From Rubellimicrobium arenae (GTDB lineage: Bacteria; Pseudomonadota; Alphaproteobacteria; Rhodobacterales; Rhodobacteraceae), in assembly GCF_017916275.1 (NCBI RefSeq), contig NZ_JAFMST010000006.1:1-64000 (forward strand): a stretch of 64,000 nt of DNA, read 5' to 3'. Every line of letters starts with the position of its first letter. Position 1 is the stretch's first letter. The notes under the pieces are model-generated. The model searched no databases, was not told the DNA's origin, and saw only the letters and a program-made list of their open reading frames with translations. A program made the translations under genes and the position numbers. Of the stretch, positions 24,340 to 32,765 are shown piece after piece.

Positions 24340-25137
24340 ATGACGTCCAACTTTGCCTCCGCCGTGGGGGCCAGCCTGCCGCACCTGCGCCGTTACGCCC
24401 GTGCCCTGACGGGAAACCAGACCGCGGGCGACGCCCTGGCGGCGCAGACGCTGGAAGCGCTGATCCTCGATCCGTCGTCCTCGGCGGAGGATATGCCCCC
24501 CAAGGTCGCGCTCTTCCGCGCCTTCCACCGGGTCTGGACGCAGGCGGGGACGCCCCTCGACGAGGCGCAGAGCCATATCGAGGCGCGGGCGCAGGGCCAC
24601 ATGGCGCGCCTCACGCCCCTCACGCGCGAGGCGCTGCTCCTTCATGCCATCGAAGGGTTCCTGCCGCAGGACATCGGCGCCATCATGAGCGTCACGCCCG
24701 AAACGGCGACCGACCTCATCGACACCGCCATCCGCGAGATGGAGGAATCGGTCGCGGGCCGCGTCATGGTCATCGAGGACGAGGCCATCATCGCGATGGA
24801 CATCTCGGCGGTCGTCCGGGAGATGGGCCACCGGGTCACCGGCGTCGCCCGCACCCGGACCGAGGCCGTGCGGCTGGCCCGCGAGACGACGCCCGACCTG
24901 ATCCTGGCCGACATCCAGCTGGCCGACAATTCCTCGGGGATCGACGCCGTGAACGACATCCTGGGCGAGTTCCAGGACCTGCCGGTCATCTTCATCACCG
25001 CCTTCCCTGAACGCCTGCTGACCGGCGCCCGTCCCGAGCCGGCCTTCCTCATCACCAAGCCCTACTCCGAGGAGCAGGTCCGGTCGGCGGTGAGCCAGGC
25101 CATGTTCTTCGCCTCGACCGAGACCCTGGCCGCCTGA
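24340..25137 (+). CDS. phyR: General stress response regulator PhyR
   Basis: A 265-aa response regulator with an inverted domain order. A sigma-like domain (about 1-135, e.g. LPHLRRYARALTGNQTAGDALAA and LTPLTREALLLHAIEGF) is followed by a receiver domain (about 140-260). The receiver has the acidic pair in VIEDEAIIAMD, the phospho-acceptor Asp in DLILADIQLAD, Thr/Ser in FITAFPE and Lys in ITKPYSEEQ. When phosphorylated, its sigma-like part binds NepR and frees EcfG. AGAGGGA stands before the ATG. It is divergent from nepR-ecfG and shares the palindromic EcfG promoter, giving positive feedback. Confidence 0.95.
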   Translation: MTSNFASAVGASLPHLRRYARALTGNQTAGDALAAQTLEALILDPSSSAEDMPPKVALFRAFHRVWTQAGTPLDEAQSHIEARAQGHMARLTPLTREALLLHAIEGFLPQDIGAIMSVTPETATDLIDTAIREMEESVAGRVMVIEDEAIIAMDISAVVREMGHRVTGVARTRTEAVRLARETTPDLILADIQLADNSSGIDAVNDILGEFQDLPVIFITAFPERLLTGARPEPAFLITKPYSEEQVRSAVSQAMFFASTETLAA

Positions 25138-25214
25138 TGATCGCAGGACCCTGTCCGGCCCCGCGCCGTTCAGGCCATTCTCCCGGGCCGGAAAGGGGCT
25201 TGCCGGCGGGGCCG

Positions 25215-25580
25215 TCAGCCGAGGGCGGCCAGGAGATGGTCGGCGACGTGCGCGGTCAGGAACGGGCGCTCCAGCACGGCATAGCCGTGACCCGCGCCAT
25301 CCTCTTCGGCACGATCCCCCATGAGGACCACATGGCCGCCCTTTTCCGCGACGATCCGGGCCAGGGCAGACTGTTCGTAGTCGCCCGGTCCTTGGTCCAC
25401 GAAGGCCACGGCGATTCGGTCCACCCCCTCCAGGACGGGAAGCGCCTCGGCGGTCGATGTGGCGGCGACCACGGGGGCGGTGGGGTCGAACTCCTCGATC
25501 GTCATCCTCAGGTCCAAGGCCACAAAGGCCTGGGACAGCACGATGAGGTAGATCGGTCCTCGTACGACAGCGTCACTCAT
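25215..25580 (-). CDS. Degenerate receiver-like protein
   Basis: A 121-aa protein starting at 25580 (MSDAVVRGPIYLIVLSQAF). The fold pattern resembles a response-regulator receiver: alternating hydrophobic strands IYLIVLS, RIAVAFVDQ and GHVVLMGD, and a final YAVLERPFLTAHVADHL in which the Lys of the usual KP pair is Arg. The N-terminal acidic pair is lacking, and the Asp of AFVDQ lies at the acceptor strand. It is probably a divergent receiver that does not use ordinary phosphorelay. It lies beside phyR and diverges from the Crp/Fnr gene. Confidence 0.65.
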   Translation of the reverse strand: MSDAVVRGPIYLIVLSQAFVALDLRMTIEEFDPTAPVVAATSTAEALPVLEGVDRIAVAFVDQGPGDYEQSALARIVAEKGGHVVLMGDRAEEDGAGHGYAVLERPFLTAHVADHLLAALG

Positions 25581-25660
25581 CAACAACCCACACCTAGCCC
25601 CCGGGTCAGGACCCTTCTGGAGGATCGGGCGGAAGGCTGCATTAACCTGCAACACCGTTC

Positions 25661-26422
25661 GTGACGATCCGCGTCCCGGTTCCACGCCAGGCGATCACGA
25701 TTCCGTGTCGGGCCTGCCCGCTTCGACACCGCCCCCTGTTCACCCCCATGAGCGCCGACGAGGTGCGCTTCATGGAAGGTTTCAAGATCGGCGAGATGTC
25801 GGTCGACCCCGGGACGACCCTTCTGGCGGAGGGACAGGAAAGCCCCTGGATCTACACCGTGCTGGAAGGTCAGGCCGTCCAGTACAAGTCGCTTTCGACC
25901 GGGCGGCGGCAGATCATCAACTTCGTTCTACCGGGCGACTTCCTGGGCCTCCACGCTGCCATGATGGGCGAGATGAAGCACTCGATCGAGGCGCGGACCC
26001 GGATGGTGCTCTGCGTGTTCGAACGAGCCCGGGTGCAGGAGGTGTTCCACGGGCAACCCGCGCGGGCGCAGGCGCTGGCCTGGATCGCCGCCGTGGAGAG
26101 CCACCTCCTGGGGGAAACGCTGGTCTCCGTGGGCCAGCGGAATGCCGGGCAAAGGATCGCCTGGGCGTTCCTGCGGCTCTGGCGGCGGCTCGAGGCCATG
26201 GGCCTGGAACGGGACGGAATGGTTCCCCTGCCTTTCCGGCAGCAGGATCTTGCGGAGGCGCTGGGCCTTTCGCTCGTCCACACGAACAAGACGCTGGCGC
26301 GCTTCCGGCAGGCCGGGCTTTGCGACTGGTCCGGGGGCAAGTTGCGGATCGGGAACCTGGCCGCGCTGACCGGGATCGCCCTGGTGGACAGGGACGACCC
26401 CGAGCAGCGGCCGCTCATGTGA
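25661..26422 (+). CDS. Crp/Fnr family transcriptional regulator
   Basis: A 253-aa regulator. A cyclic-nucleotide-binding-like beta-barrel (about 30-150) leads through a long helix to a C-terminal winged helix (about 170-235) whose recognition part is RQQDLAEALGLSLVHTNKTL. The N-terminus has two Cys (CRACPLRHRPLF) but not the four-Cys pattern of an oxygen-sensing Fe-S Fnr, so it is a ligand or redox type of unknown input. It begins with GTG. The stop overlaps the topoisomerase gene stop on the opposite strand by 8 nt. Confidence 0.85.
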   Translation: MTIRVPVPRQAITIPCRACPLRHRPLFTPMSADEVRFMEGFKIGEMSVDPGTTLLAEGQESPWIYTVLEGQAVQYKSLSTGRRQIINFVLPGDFLGLHAAMMGEMKHSIEARTRMVLCVFERARVQEVFHGQPARAQALAWIAAVESHLLGETLVSVGQRNAGQRIAWAFLRLWRRLEAMGLERDGMVPLPFRQQDLAEALGLSLVHTNKTLARFRQAGLCDWSGGKLRIGNLAALTGIALVDRDDPEQRPLM

Positions 26423-27470
26423 GCGGCGGCTTCTCCAGGAAGGCCAGAAGCCGCGTCTCGTCGGTCGAAAGGCCCTTGATCGGCTCGGGCGGGGGCAGGT
26501 CGGGCACCTGTCCCGCCATCTCCAGGACGGCGGGATGGATGTAGGCCTGCTTGGCGACCGTGGGTGTGTTGTGCAGTCGCTGCGAGGCGGCCTCGGCCAG
26601 CGCCTTGATCTTGGGGGCGTCGCCCTGCGCCAGCCGCTCGAAGGCGGCGAGCGTGCCGGCCCAGGTGCGGAAGGTCTTGGCGGTGAAGGCGAGGCTGTCG
26701 TCCCCGTCGGCCTCGTCGAGGTAGGCGTTGAGCTGGGTCGAGGTCAGGCTGTGGACCTGCCCCATGTCGTCCACCCAGGTCAGGAGCTCCGCCCCGGGCA
26801 GGTCGGACGCCTTCTCGAGCACCTTGAGCAGCCGCGAATCCTTGAGCCGCCGCCGGACGCGCTGTCCGCTCTTGGCCTTGAAGTCGAGCCCGATCTCCCC
26901 GTCCCTGAGCCGCACATGCTTGTTGCGGAGGGTCAGCGCACCGTAGCTGCCATTCTCGCGGGCGTATTCCTCGTTGCCCACCCGGAGGGACAGCCGGTCG
27001 ATCAGAGTCACCGCGGCGGCAAGGGCAAAGCGGGGGTCGCCCGGAGGGGCGCGGAGATCGTGCGCGACACGCTCGCGGATGGCGGGCAGGGCGTGCCCGA
27101 AATCCACCAGCCGGTCGAACTTGTTGCCGGATCGGTGCGAGGACCACTCCGGGTGGTAGCGGTACTGCTTGCGCTGCCGCACGTCGAAGCCGGTGGCCTG
27201 CAGGTGGCCGTTGGGGAGCGGGCACATCCAGACCCGGTCATAGGCCGGCGGCACGCCCAGCTTCTCCAGCCGCTCCCGCTCGGCCCCGCGCTCGATCGTG
27301 GTGCCGTCCGGGCCGATATAGCTGAAGCCCTTGCCGCGCTTCTGCCGCCGGATGCCGGGCATGGAGTCGGTGACGTAGACGAGCCCCGCGGGCACCTCCA
27401 CGCGGGGAGGCTCGGCGGGGCCGTCCAGCAGCCCTTGCTCCATCGCCTCGATGACGTCGGTGTCCTTCAA
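26415..27470 (-). CDS. DNA topoisomerase IB (poxvirus-like)
   Basis: A 351-aa type IB topoisomerase that relaxes supercoils by transient 3'-phosphotyrosyl cleavage. Conserved parts are YVTDSMPGIRRQKRGKGFSY at the start, SLRVGNEEYA with a catalytic Arg, FRTWAGTLAAF with another catalytic Arg, and NTPTVAKQAYIHP with the active Tyr about 50 residues from the end. The length is normal for bacterial members. It converges on the Crp/Fnr gene with an 8-nt overlap. Such genes are often found near stress or repair loci in alphaproteobacteria. Confidence 0.93.
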   Translation of the reverse strand: MKDTDVIEAMEQGLLDGPAEPPRVEVPAGLVYVTDSMPGIRRQKRGKGFSYIGPDGTTIERGAERERLEKLGVPPAYDRVWMCPLPNGHLQATGFDVRQRKQYRYHPEWSSHRSGNKFDRLVDFGHALPAIRERVAHDLRAPPGDPRFALAAAVTLIDRLSLRVGNEEYARENGSYGALTLRNKHVRLRDGEIGLDFKAKSGQRVRRRLKDSRLLKVLEKASDLPGAELLTWVDDMGQVHSLTSTQLNAYLDEADGDDSLAFTAKTFRTWAGTLAAFERLAQGDAPKIKALAEAASQRLHNTPTVAKQAYIHPAVLEMAGQVPDLPPPEPIKGLSTDETRLLAFLEKPPLT

Positions 27471-27582
27471 GCCGCCTCCCCCTTGGGGACGGGTGCCCGC
27501 ATGGGGCTGCCCCTCCCAGGCCTTCCGTTTCCGAATTCCGTGGGACGGAAACGCGCAGCCCCCGCCCCGGGGTTCCGGACGG

Positions 27583-28749
27583 TCAACCCGGCGTGACGCG
27601 GTAGATGCCGCCGTTGGCGTCGTCCGTGATGATCAGCAGGGATCCGTCGCCCAGTTCCTCGACATCGCGGACGCGGCCCAGCTCCGTCAGCATCCGCTCC
27701 TCGCCCACGACCCGGTCGCCTTCGATGTCGAGCCGCACGAGCCCTCCGGTCTTGAGCGCGGCGATGACGGCGTCGCCCTGCCAGGGGAACAGGTCACCCC
27801 GGTAGAAGGTCATGTTGCCGGGCGCGATCACCGGGTCCCAGTAATAGACGGGCTCGGCGAACCCCTCGGCCCGGGGCTGCCCCGTTCCGACCGGAGAGCC
27901 GTCGTAGTTGAGGCCGTAGCTCACCTCGGGCCAGCCATAGTTGGCGCCGGCCACGATCAGGTTCAGCTCGTCCCCGCCCAGCGGCCCATGCTCGATGGTC
28001 CAGAGCCGGCCCTGCGCGTCGAACGCCGCGCCCTGGATGTTGCGGTGCCCTTGGGTCCACACCTCGGGGCGGCCCTGGCCCACGAAGGGGTTGTCCGACA
28101 GGGCCTCGCCGTTCTGGGTGATGCGGACGACCTTGCCCCAGGTCGCGTCCGGATCCTGGGCGCGCTCGCGCTCGGGCGCGTCGGAATGCTCTCCGGTGGT
28201 GACGAACACGTTGCCCCGGCCATCCGGCACGATCCGGGACCCGTAATGCTTCGTGCTGTCGGAGGCGGGCGTTTGCACGAAGATGTCCCGCACATCACTG
28301 AGCTGCGTGCCATCCTCGGACAACTGGCCCCGCGCCGCGGCCGTGGCGACGAGGCCGTCGCCCATGGGCTTGGCGTAGGTCCAGAAGACCGTCCAGTCCC
28401 GGGCGAAGTCCGGCGACACGGCCACGTCGAGCAGCCCGCCCTGCCCGCGCGCATCGACCTCGGGCAGCCCGGCGATGGGTTGGGAGATGGTGCCGTCCGC
28501 AGCCACGAGCCGCATCCGGCCCGCCTTCTCGGTGACGAGATAGGTCCCGTCCGGAAGGGACGCGAGGCCCCAGGGCTTCTCCAGCGCCCCGGCAAAGGGC
28601 TGCGCCTGCACGGAGGTCCCCGGCAGCGCGGGCGCGCGGGTCTGGTTCGCGAAGGCAGGCTCGAAGGGTGCGTTCGGCGCCCCCTGCTCCACGGCGGCCA
28701 AGGCCGGCAGGGGCAGCAGCAGGGCCAAGGCAGTCAGCGCATGACGCAT
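27583..28749 (-). CDS. PQQ-dependent sugar dehydrogenase family protein (periplasmic)
   Basis: A 388-aa secreted beta-propeller of the soluble aldose sugar dehydrogenase (YliI/Asd) type. A signal peptide (MRHALTALALLLPLPALA) precedes PFAGALEKPWGLASLPDG. Characteristic segments are RGQGGLLDVAVSPDF, KHYGSRIVPDG, GHRNIQGAAFD, WTIEHGPLGGDELN and NYGWPEVSYG. The family oxidises the C1 of aldoses with pyrroloquinoline quinone. No PQQ synthesis genes are in the window, so the cofactor source is unknown. It stands alone between topoisomerase IB and queG, all on the minus strand. Confidence 0.9.
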   Translation of the reverse strand: MRHALTALALLLPLPALAAVEQGAPNAPFEPAFANQTRAPALPGTSVQAQPFAGALEKPWGLASLPDGTYLVTEKAGRMRLVAADGTISQPIAGLPEVDARGQGGLLDVAVSPDFARDWTVFWTYAKPMGDGLVATAAARGQLSEDGTQLSDVRDIFVQTPASDSTKHYGSRIVPDGRGNVFVTTGEHSDAPERERAQDPDATWGKVVRITQNGEALSDNPFVGQGRPEVWTQGHRNIQGAAFDAQGRLWTIEHGPLGGDELNLIVAGANYGWPEVSYGLNYDGSPVGTGQPRAEGFAEPVYYWDPVIAPGNMTFYRGDLFPWQGDAVIAALKTGGLVRLDIEGDRVVGEERMLTELGRVRDVEELGDGSLLIITDDANGGIYRVTPG

Positions 28750-28814
28750 GGATCGGGTCTCCTGGTGTCGAGGGCCTTTGGCCCGTCAACGCCCATCGGC
28801 GCGCTGCGCTTCCG

Positions 28815-29874
<1,060 letters not shown>

Positions 29875-29894
<20 letters not shown>

Positions 29895-30540
29895 AATGCG
29901 GGGCGGGCCGGAAGCCCGGGACCTGGTCGGCCAGGATCGACCGGAAGGCGGGGCGGGACTTGATCTTGGCGTACCAGTCCTTGACGGACTCGTACTTGTC
30001 CCAGGGCACGTCCGATACGTAGTCCAGGCAGGACAGATGCGCCGCCGCCGCGAAATCGGCGAGGGTCATGTCGTTGCCCGCCAGCCACCGGCGCGTTTCC
30101 AGCAGATGGGTCATGTACCCGAGGTGGTACTTGATGTCGCGCGCCCCGGCCTTGACCGAGGCCGAGTCCGGCACGCCGCCCCCGCGCAGCTTCTTGAACA
30201 CCCGCTCGCCCATCAGCTTGGAGGTCACCTCGGCGTGGAACTTGCCGTCGAACCAGGCGCAGAGTCGCCGGACTTCGTAGCGGCCATCCGGATCTCGCGG
30301 CAGGAGCGGAGGCGTGGGGACCGTTTCCTCGAGGTATTCGCAGATGGCCTGGCTGTCCGATAGCATCCGGCCGTTCATCCGCAGGATCGGAACCTGCCCC
30401 GCCGGGTTGCGGCGCAGGAACTCGATGCCCTGCTCCCAGTACCGCTCTTCCGCAAGCTCCACCTCGATGCGCTTCTCGCCAAGGGCAAGGCGCACTTTCC
30501 GGGAAAAGGGGGAGAGCGGGTAATGGTAAAGCCGATTCAT
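29875..30540 (-). CDS. fzlA: Glutathione S-transferase-like protein, probable FzlA
   Basis: A 221-aa GST-fold protein. The thioredoxin-like N-terminus has [27 protein letters not shown] and [13 protein letters not shown]. The helical C-terminus contains [19 protein letters not shown]. This pattern, and the overlap with queG near mtgA and uppP, matches FzlA, an FtsZ-binding division protein of alphaproteobacteria that lacks ordinary GST activity. The assignment rests on recognised sequence pattern and gene order; an ordinary GST remains the alternative. Confidence 0.78.
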
Positions 30541-30626
30541 GCTGCGCGGGGGATCCGAAGGTCGGGGGAAGCGTCCGACCCATGCCGCAACCGTCCCTCG
30601 CGTTCAAGGGCAAGCGTGGCGCCTGG

Positions 30627-31460
30627 TCAGAGGCCCGCACCCTCGAAGCAGGAGGCGCGCCCATCCGCCTCGATGGTGGCGGCGCCGTCCAGGATCCGCA
30701 CCGCGCGCCGCCGCAACTCGTCGGTGGGGTGGGCCGGGTCGCGGTTCTTGGGATCCGGCAGGATCGCGGCCAGACGGGCGGCCTGCGCGTCCGACAGCTC
30801 CGCCGCGCTCACGCCGAAATGATGGCGCGCGGCGGCCTCGACGCCGAAGACGCCTTCGCCGAACTCGGCCACGTTCAGGTACACCTCGAGGATGCGGCGC
30901 TTGGACCAGAACGCTTCCATGGCCGGGGTCATGGCGGCTTCGATGGCCTTGCGCAGCCAGCTCCGGCCCTGCCACAGAAAGACGTTCTTGACCACCTGCT
31001 GGCTGATGGTCGACGCGCCCCGGTTGCCGCCCTGCGCCGCGGCCTCGCGGATGGCGCGCAGGTCCAGGCCCCAGTGTTCGCAGAATTCCGCATCCTCGGC
31101 CGCCACGGCCGCGCGGGGCATGATCGGGGCCATGTCCTCCAACGGGACCCAGGTCTGCTGCACACCGCCCAGGCGCTGCCCCTCGCTCCACATGTAGGGC
31201 GTCGTCGGAGGGTTGATCGCCCCGACGACGGCAATGACGGCCAGGACCGCAGCGATCACGAGAAGCACCCCGCGCACGAGGAGAACCAGCGGACGGTGAC
31301 GCGGCCCGGAGGCGGGCGCCAGGTCGGCGGGCGAAGTGGAACGGGACCGGCGGCGGCGTTTCGGCGGCCGAGGATCGAGGACCTCACCTTCGCCGTCAGC
31401 CGCGTCGGAGGCGTCAGCCGCCTCCCGTTCCGCTTTCGTCCTGCCCGTCGCTCTTGCCAT
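30627..31460 (-). CDS. mtgA: Monofunctional biosynthetic peptidoglycan transglycosylase MtgA
   Basis: A protein of about 277 aa that polymerises lipid II into glycan strands. A basic, disordered N-terminus (to about 55) leads to one membrane helix (LVLLVRGVLLVIAAVLAVIAVV) and a GT51 domain with EDAEFCEHWGLDL (catalytic Glu), GASTISQQVVKNVFLW and KRRILEVYLNVAEFGEGVFG. I start it at 31460 (MARATGRTK); an in-frame ATG at 31496 is possible. It lies upstream of fzlA-queG and may act with them in division or wall growth. Confidence 0.92.
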   Translation of the reverse strand: MARATGRTKAEREAADASDAADGEGEVLDPRPPKRRRRSRSTSPADLAPASGPRHRPLVLLVRGVLLVIAAVLAVIAVVGAINPPTTPYMWSEGQRLGGVQQTWVPLEDMAPIMPRAAVAAEDAEFCEHWGLDLRAIREAAAQGGNRGASTISQQVVKNVFLWQGRSWLRKAIEAAMTPAMEAFWSKRRILEVYLNVAEFGEGVFGVEAAARHHFGVSAAELSDAQAARLAAILPDPKNRDPAHPTDELRRRAVRILDGAATIEADGRASCFEGAGL

Positions 31461-31514
31461 GGCGCCATGACTGGCCCCCCGGGGCGGGGGGGTCAAGGGC
31501 CGCGTCGGCCCGAC

Positions 31515-32147
31515 TCAGGGCTGACTGTGCGCGCCCTGGGGATCGGTGGTCACGCTCGCCGGCGCGGTGGCACCGGACGGAGCCCCGCCCAGCGCCGGGG
31601 CGGGCGCCGCGCTTTCGAGGTCGGTCGGGGTGGTCGCCGGCTGGGCCGGGGTGGGATGAGGGGTGCCAAGGGAAAGCCGGGTGCGCAGCCGCTCCTCCAG
31701 GTCCTGGGGCAGCGAGGTCTGGAGCACGCGGCCCCCCAGGGACCCGAGCCGGTCGATCACCCGGTCCGCCGTGAACTTGCGCAGCAGCACGGCCAACGCC
31801 GCGCCTCCACTGTCGAGCGTGCTGCCCACCTCGCGCAGGAAGTCGTCCTCGATGCCCAGGTCGGTCAGCGCGCCCGACAGCGCCCCGGCTGCCGCGCCGG
31901 CCGCTGCGCCCAGAAGGGGATTCAAGAACAGCAGGCCGATCATGGTGCCCCAAAGCGTGCCGCCCATTGCCCCGGCCGCCGTCATGTTCACCGCCTGATG
32001 GAGCTGGACCTGACCGTCCATGGAGCGGGTCACGACGACCACGTCCTCCATGTCGACCAGGTAGTCCTTCTGGAGCTGGACGAACTCGGCACGCGCCCGA
32101 AAGGCGGACGTATCGTCGGGAAAGCCAATCACGATGAGGTCGGACAT
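31515..32147 (-). CDS. DUF1269 domain membrane-associated protein
   Basis: A 210-aa protein that begins MSDLIVIGFPDD, with AGGAGA before the ATG. The N-terminal half matches DUF1269 (FRARAEFVQLQKDYLVDMEDVVVVTR). A Gly/Ala-rich hydrophobic hairpin (about 66-100: GGTLWGTMIGLLFLNPLLGA and a following AAAGAAAGALSGAL) and LREVGSTLDSGGAALAVLL follow. The C-terminal 45 residues are Pro/Ala/Thr-rich. The family is of unknown function and is often stress-induced. A GGAAC-N16-GGTT element lies upstream, weakly suggesting EcfG control. Confidence 0.85.
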   Translation of the reverse strand: MSDLIVIGFPDDTSAFRARAEFVQLQKDYLVDMEDVVVVTRSMDGQVQLHQAVNMTAAGAMGGTLWGTMIGLLFLNPLLGAAAGAAAGALSGALTDLGIEDDFLREVGSTLDSGGAALAVLLRKFTADRVIDRLGSLGGRVLQTSLPQDLEERLRTRLSLGTPHPTPAQPATTPTDLESAAPAPALGGAPSGATAPASVTTDPQGAHSQP

Positions 32148-32176
32148 GTCTGTCTCCTGCTGTGTTCGGGCTGGGA

Positions 32177-32201
32177 AACCGGGCCGGGGCGGCACGGTTC
32201 C
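32177..32201 (-). promoter_or_regulatory. Candidate EcfG-type promoter of the DUF1269 gene
   Basis: On the minus strand GGAAC (32201-32197), N16, GGTT (32180-32177). The -35 box and spacing fit, but the first -10 base is G rather than C. The gene starts 30 nt downstream. Confidence 0.4.
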
Positions 32202-32319
32202 CCGCCAGCCGCAATCTACGACCCCCGGGGTCGCGGACCATTGATCTGGCTCAAGGACAGGGCGGGCCCAGGGATCCAGCCTGATGATGCTCCCGATGAG
32301 CAGCGACATGGAGGATCAG

Positions 32320-32646
32320 ATGACCGACACCAAGGACCGCACCGTGCTCGAGGAGATCGAGGTTTCGGGCAACCAACTGGTCGAACGGGTCAAGGACCTG
32401 TTCCACGAAGGCAACATCCGGCAACTCAGGATCATCGCCAGGGACGGGGAAACCCAGTTCGAGGTGCCCCTGACCATCGGCGTGCTGGCCGGAGGGGTCG
32501 TGGCCCTGGCAGCGCCCTAGCTTGCCGTGCTGGGGGTGATCGCGGCCATGGTCAAGCACGTCCGGATCGTGATCGAGCGCGAGGTCGATGTTCCTCCAGC
32601 GGCTGATCCGGCCGAGCCTGTGGAGCCGCCCAAGGTCGACGCCTGA
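32320..32646 (+). pseudogene. DUF4342 gene interrupted by an in-frame amber codon
   Basis: GGAGG lies 5 nt before the ATG at 32320. The frame encodes EEIEVSGNQLVERVKDLFHEGN and VPLTIGVLAGGVVALAAP, which is the DUF4342 pattern, then meets TAG at 32518-32520. Without a frame change it continues as LAVLGVIAAMVKHVRIVIERE, exactly the expected second half of the family's hydrophobic segment and final strand, with an Ala/Pro-rich tail ending at TGA 32644-32646. The gene is therefore either a recent nonsense pseudogene (66-aa truncated product) or is read through. Confidence 0.8.
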
Positions 32647-32698
32647 GACCGCGCCCAGGGGAGCAGGCGGCCGGAACGGCGCCTGTCATCAAGACGAA

Positions 32699-32729
32699 CG
32701 AGCCGCGGCACCTCGGACGGCGCGGCTCG
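32699..32729. terminator. Hairpin between convergent DUF4342 and gltB genes
   Basis: A perfect 9-bp inverted repeat CGAGCCGCG / CGCGGCTCG (32699-32707, 32721-32729) with a 13-nt loop sits between the two convergent gene ends. T-tracts are poor, so this is a possible rather than a clear terminator. Confidence 0.45.
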
Positions 32730-32765
32730 AAGGTCGGGGGACGGCCCCCCCGACCGCTGCCGATC

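Noticed and set aside
27550-27576. GGAAC-N18-CGTT on the minus strand upstream of topoisomerase IB
   Set aside because: The spacer is too long compared with the consistent N16-N17 sites, so it is probably chance.
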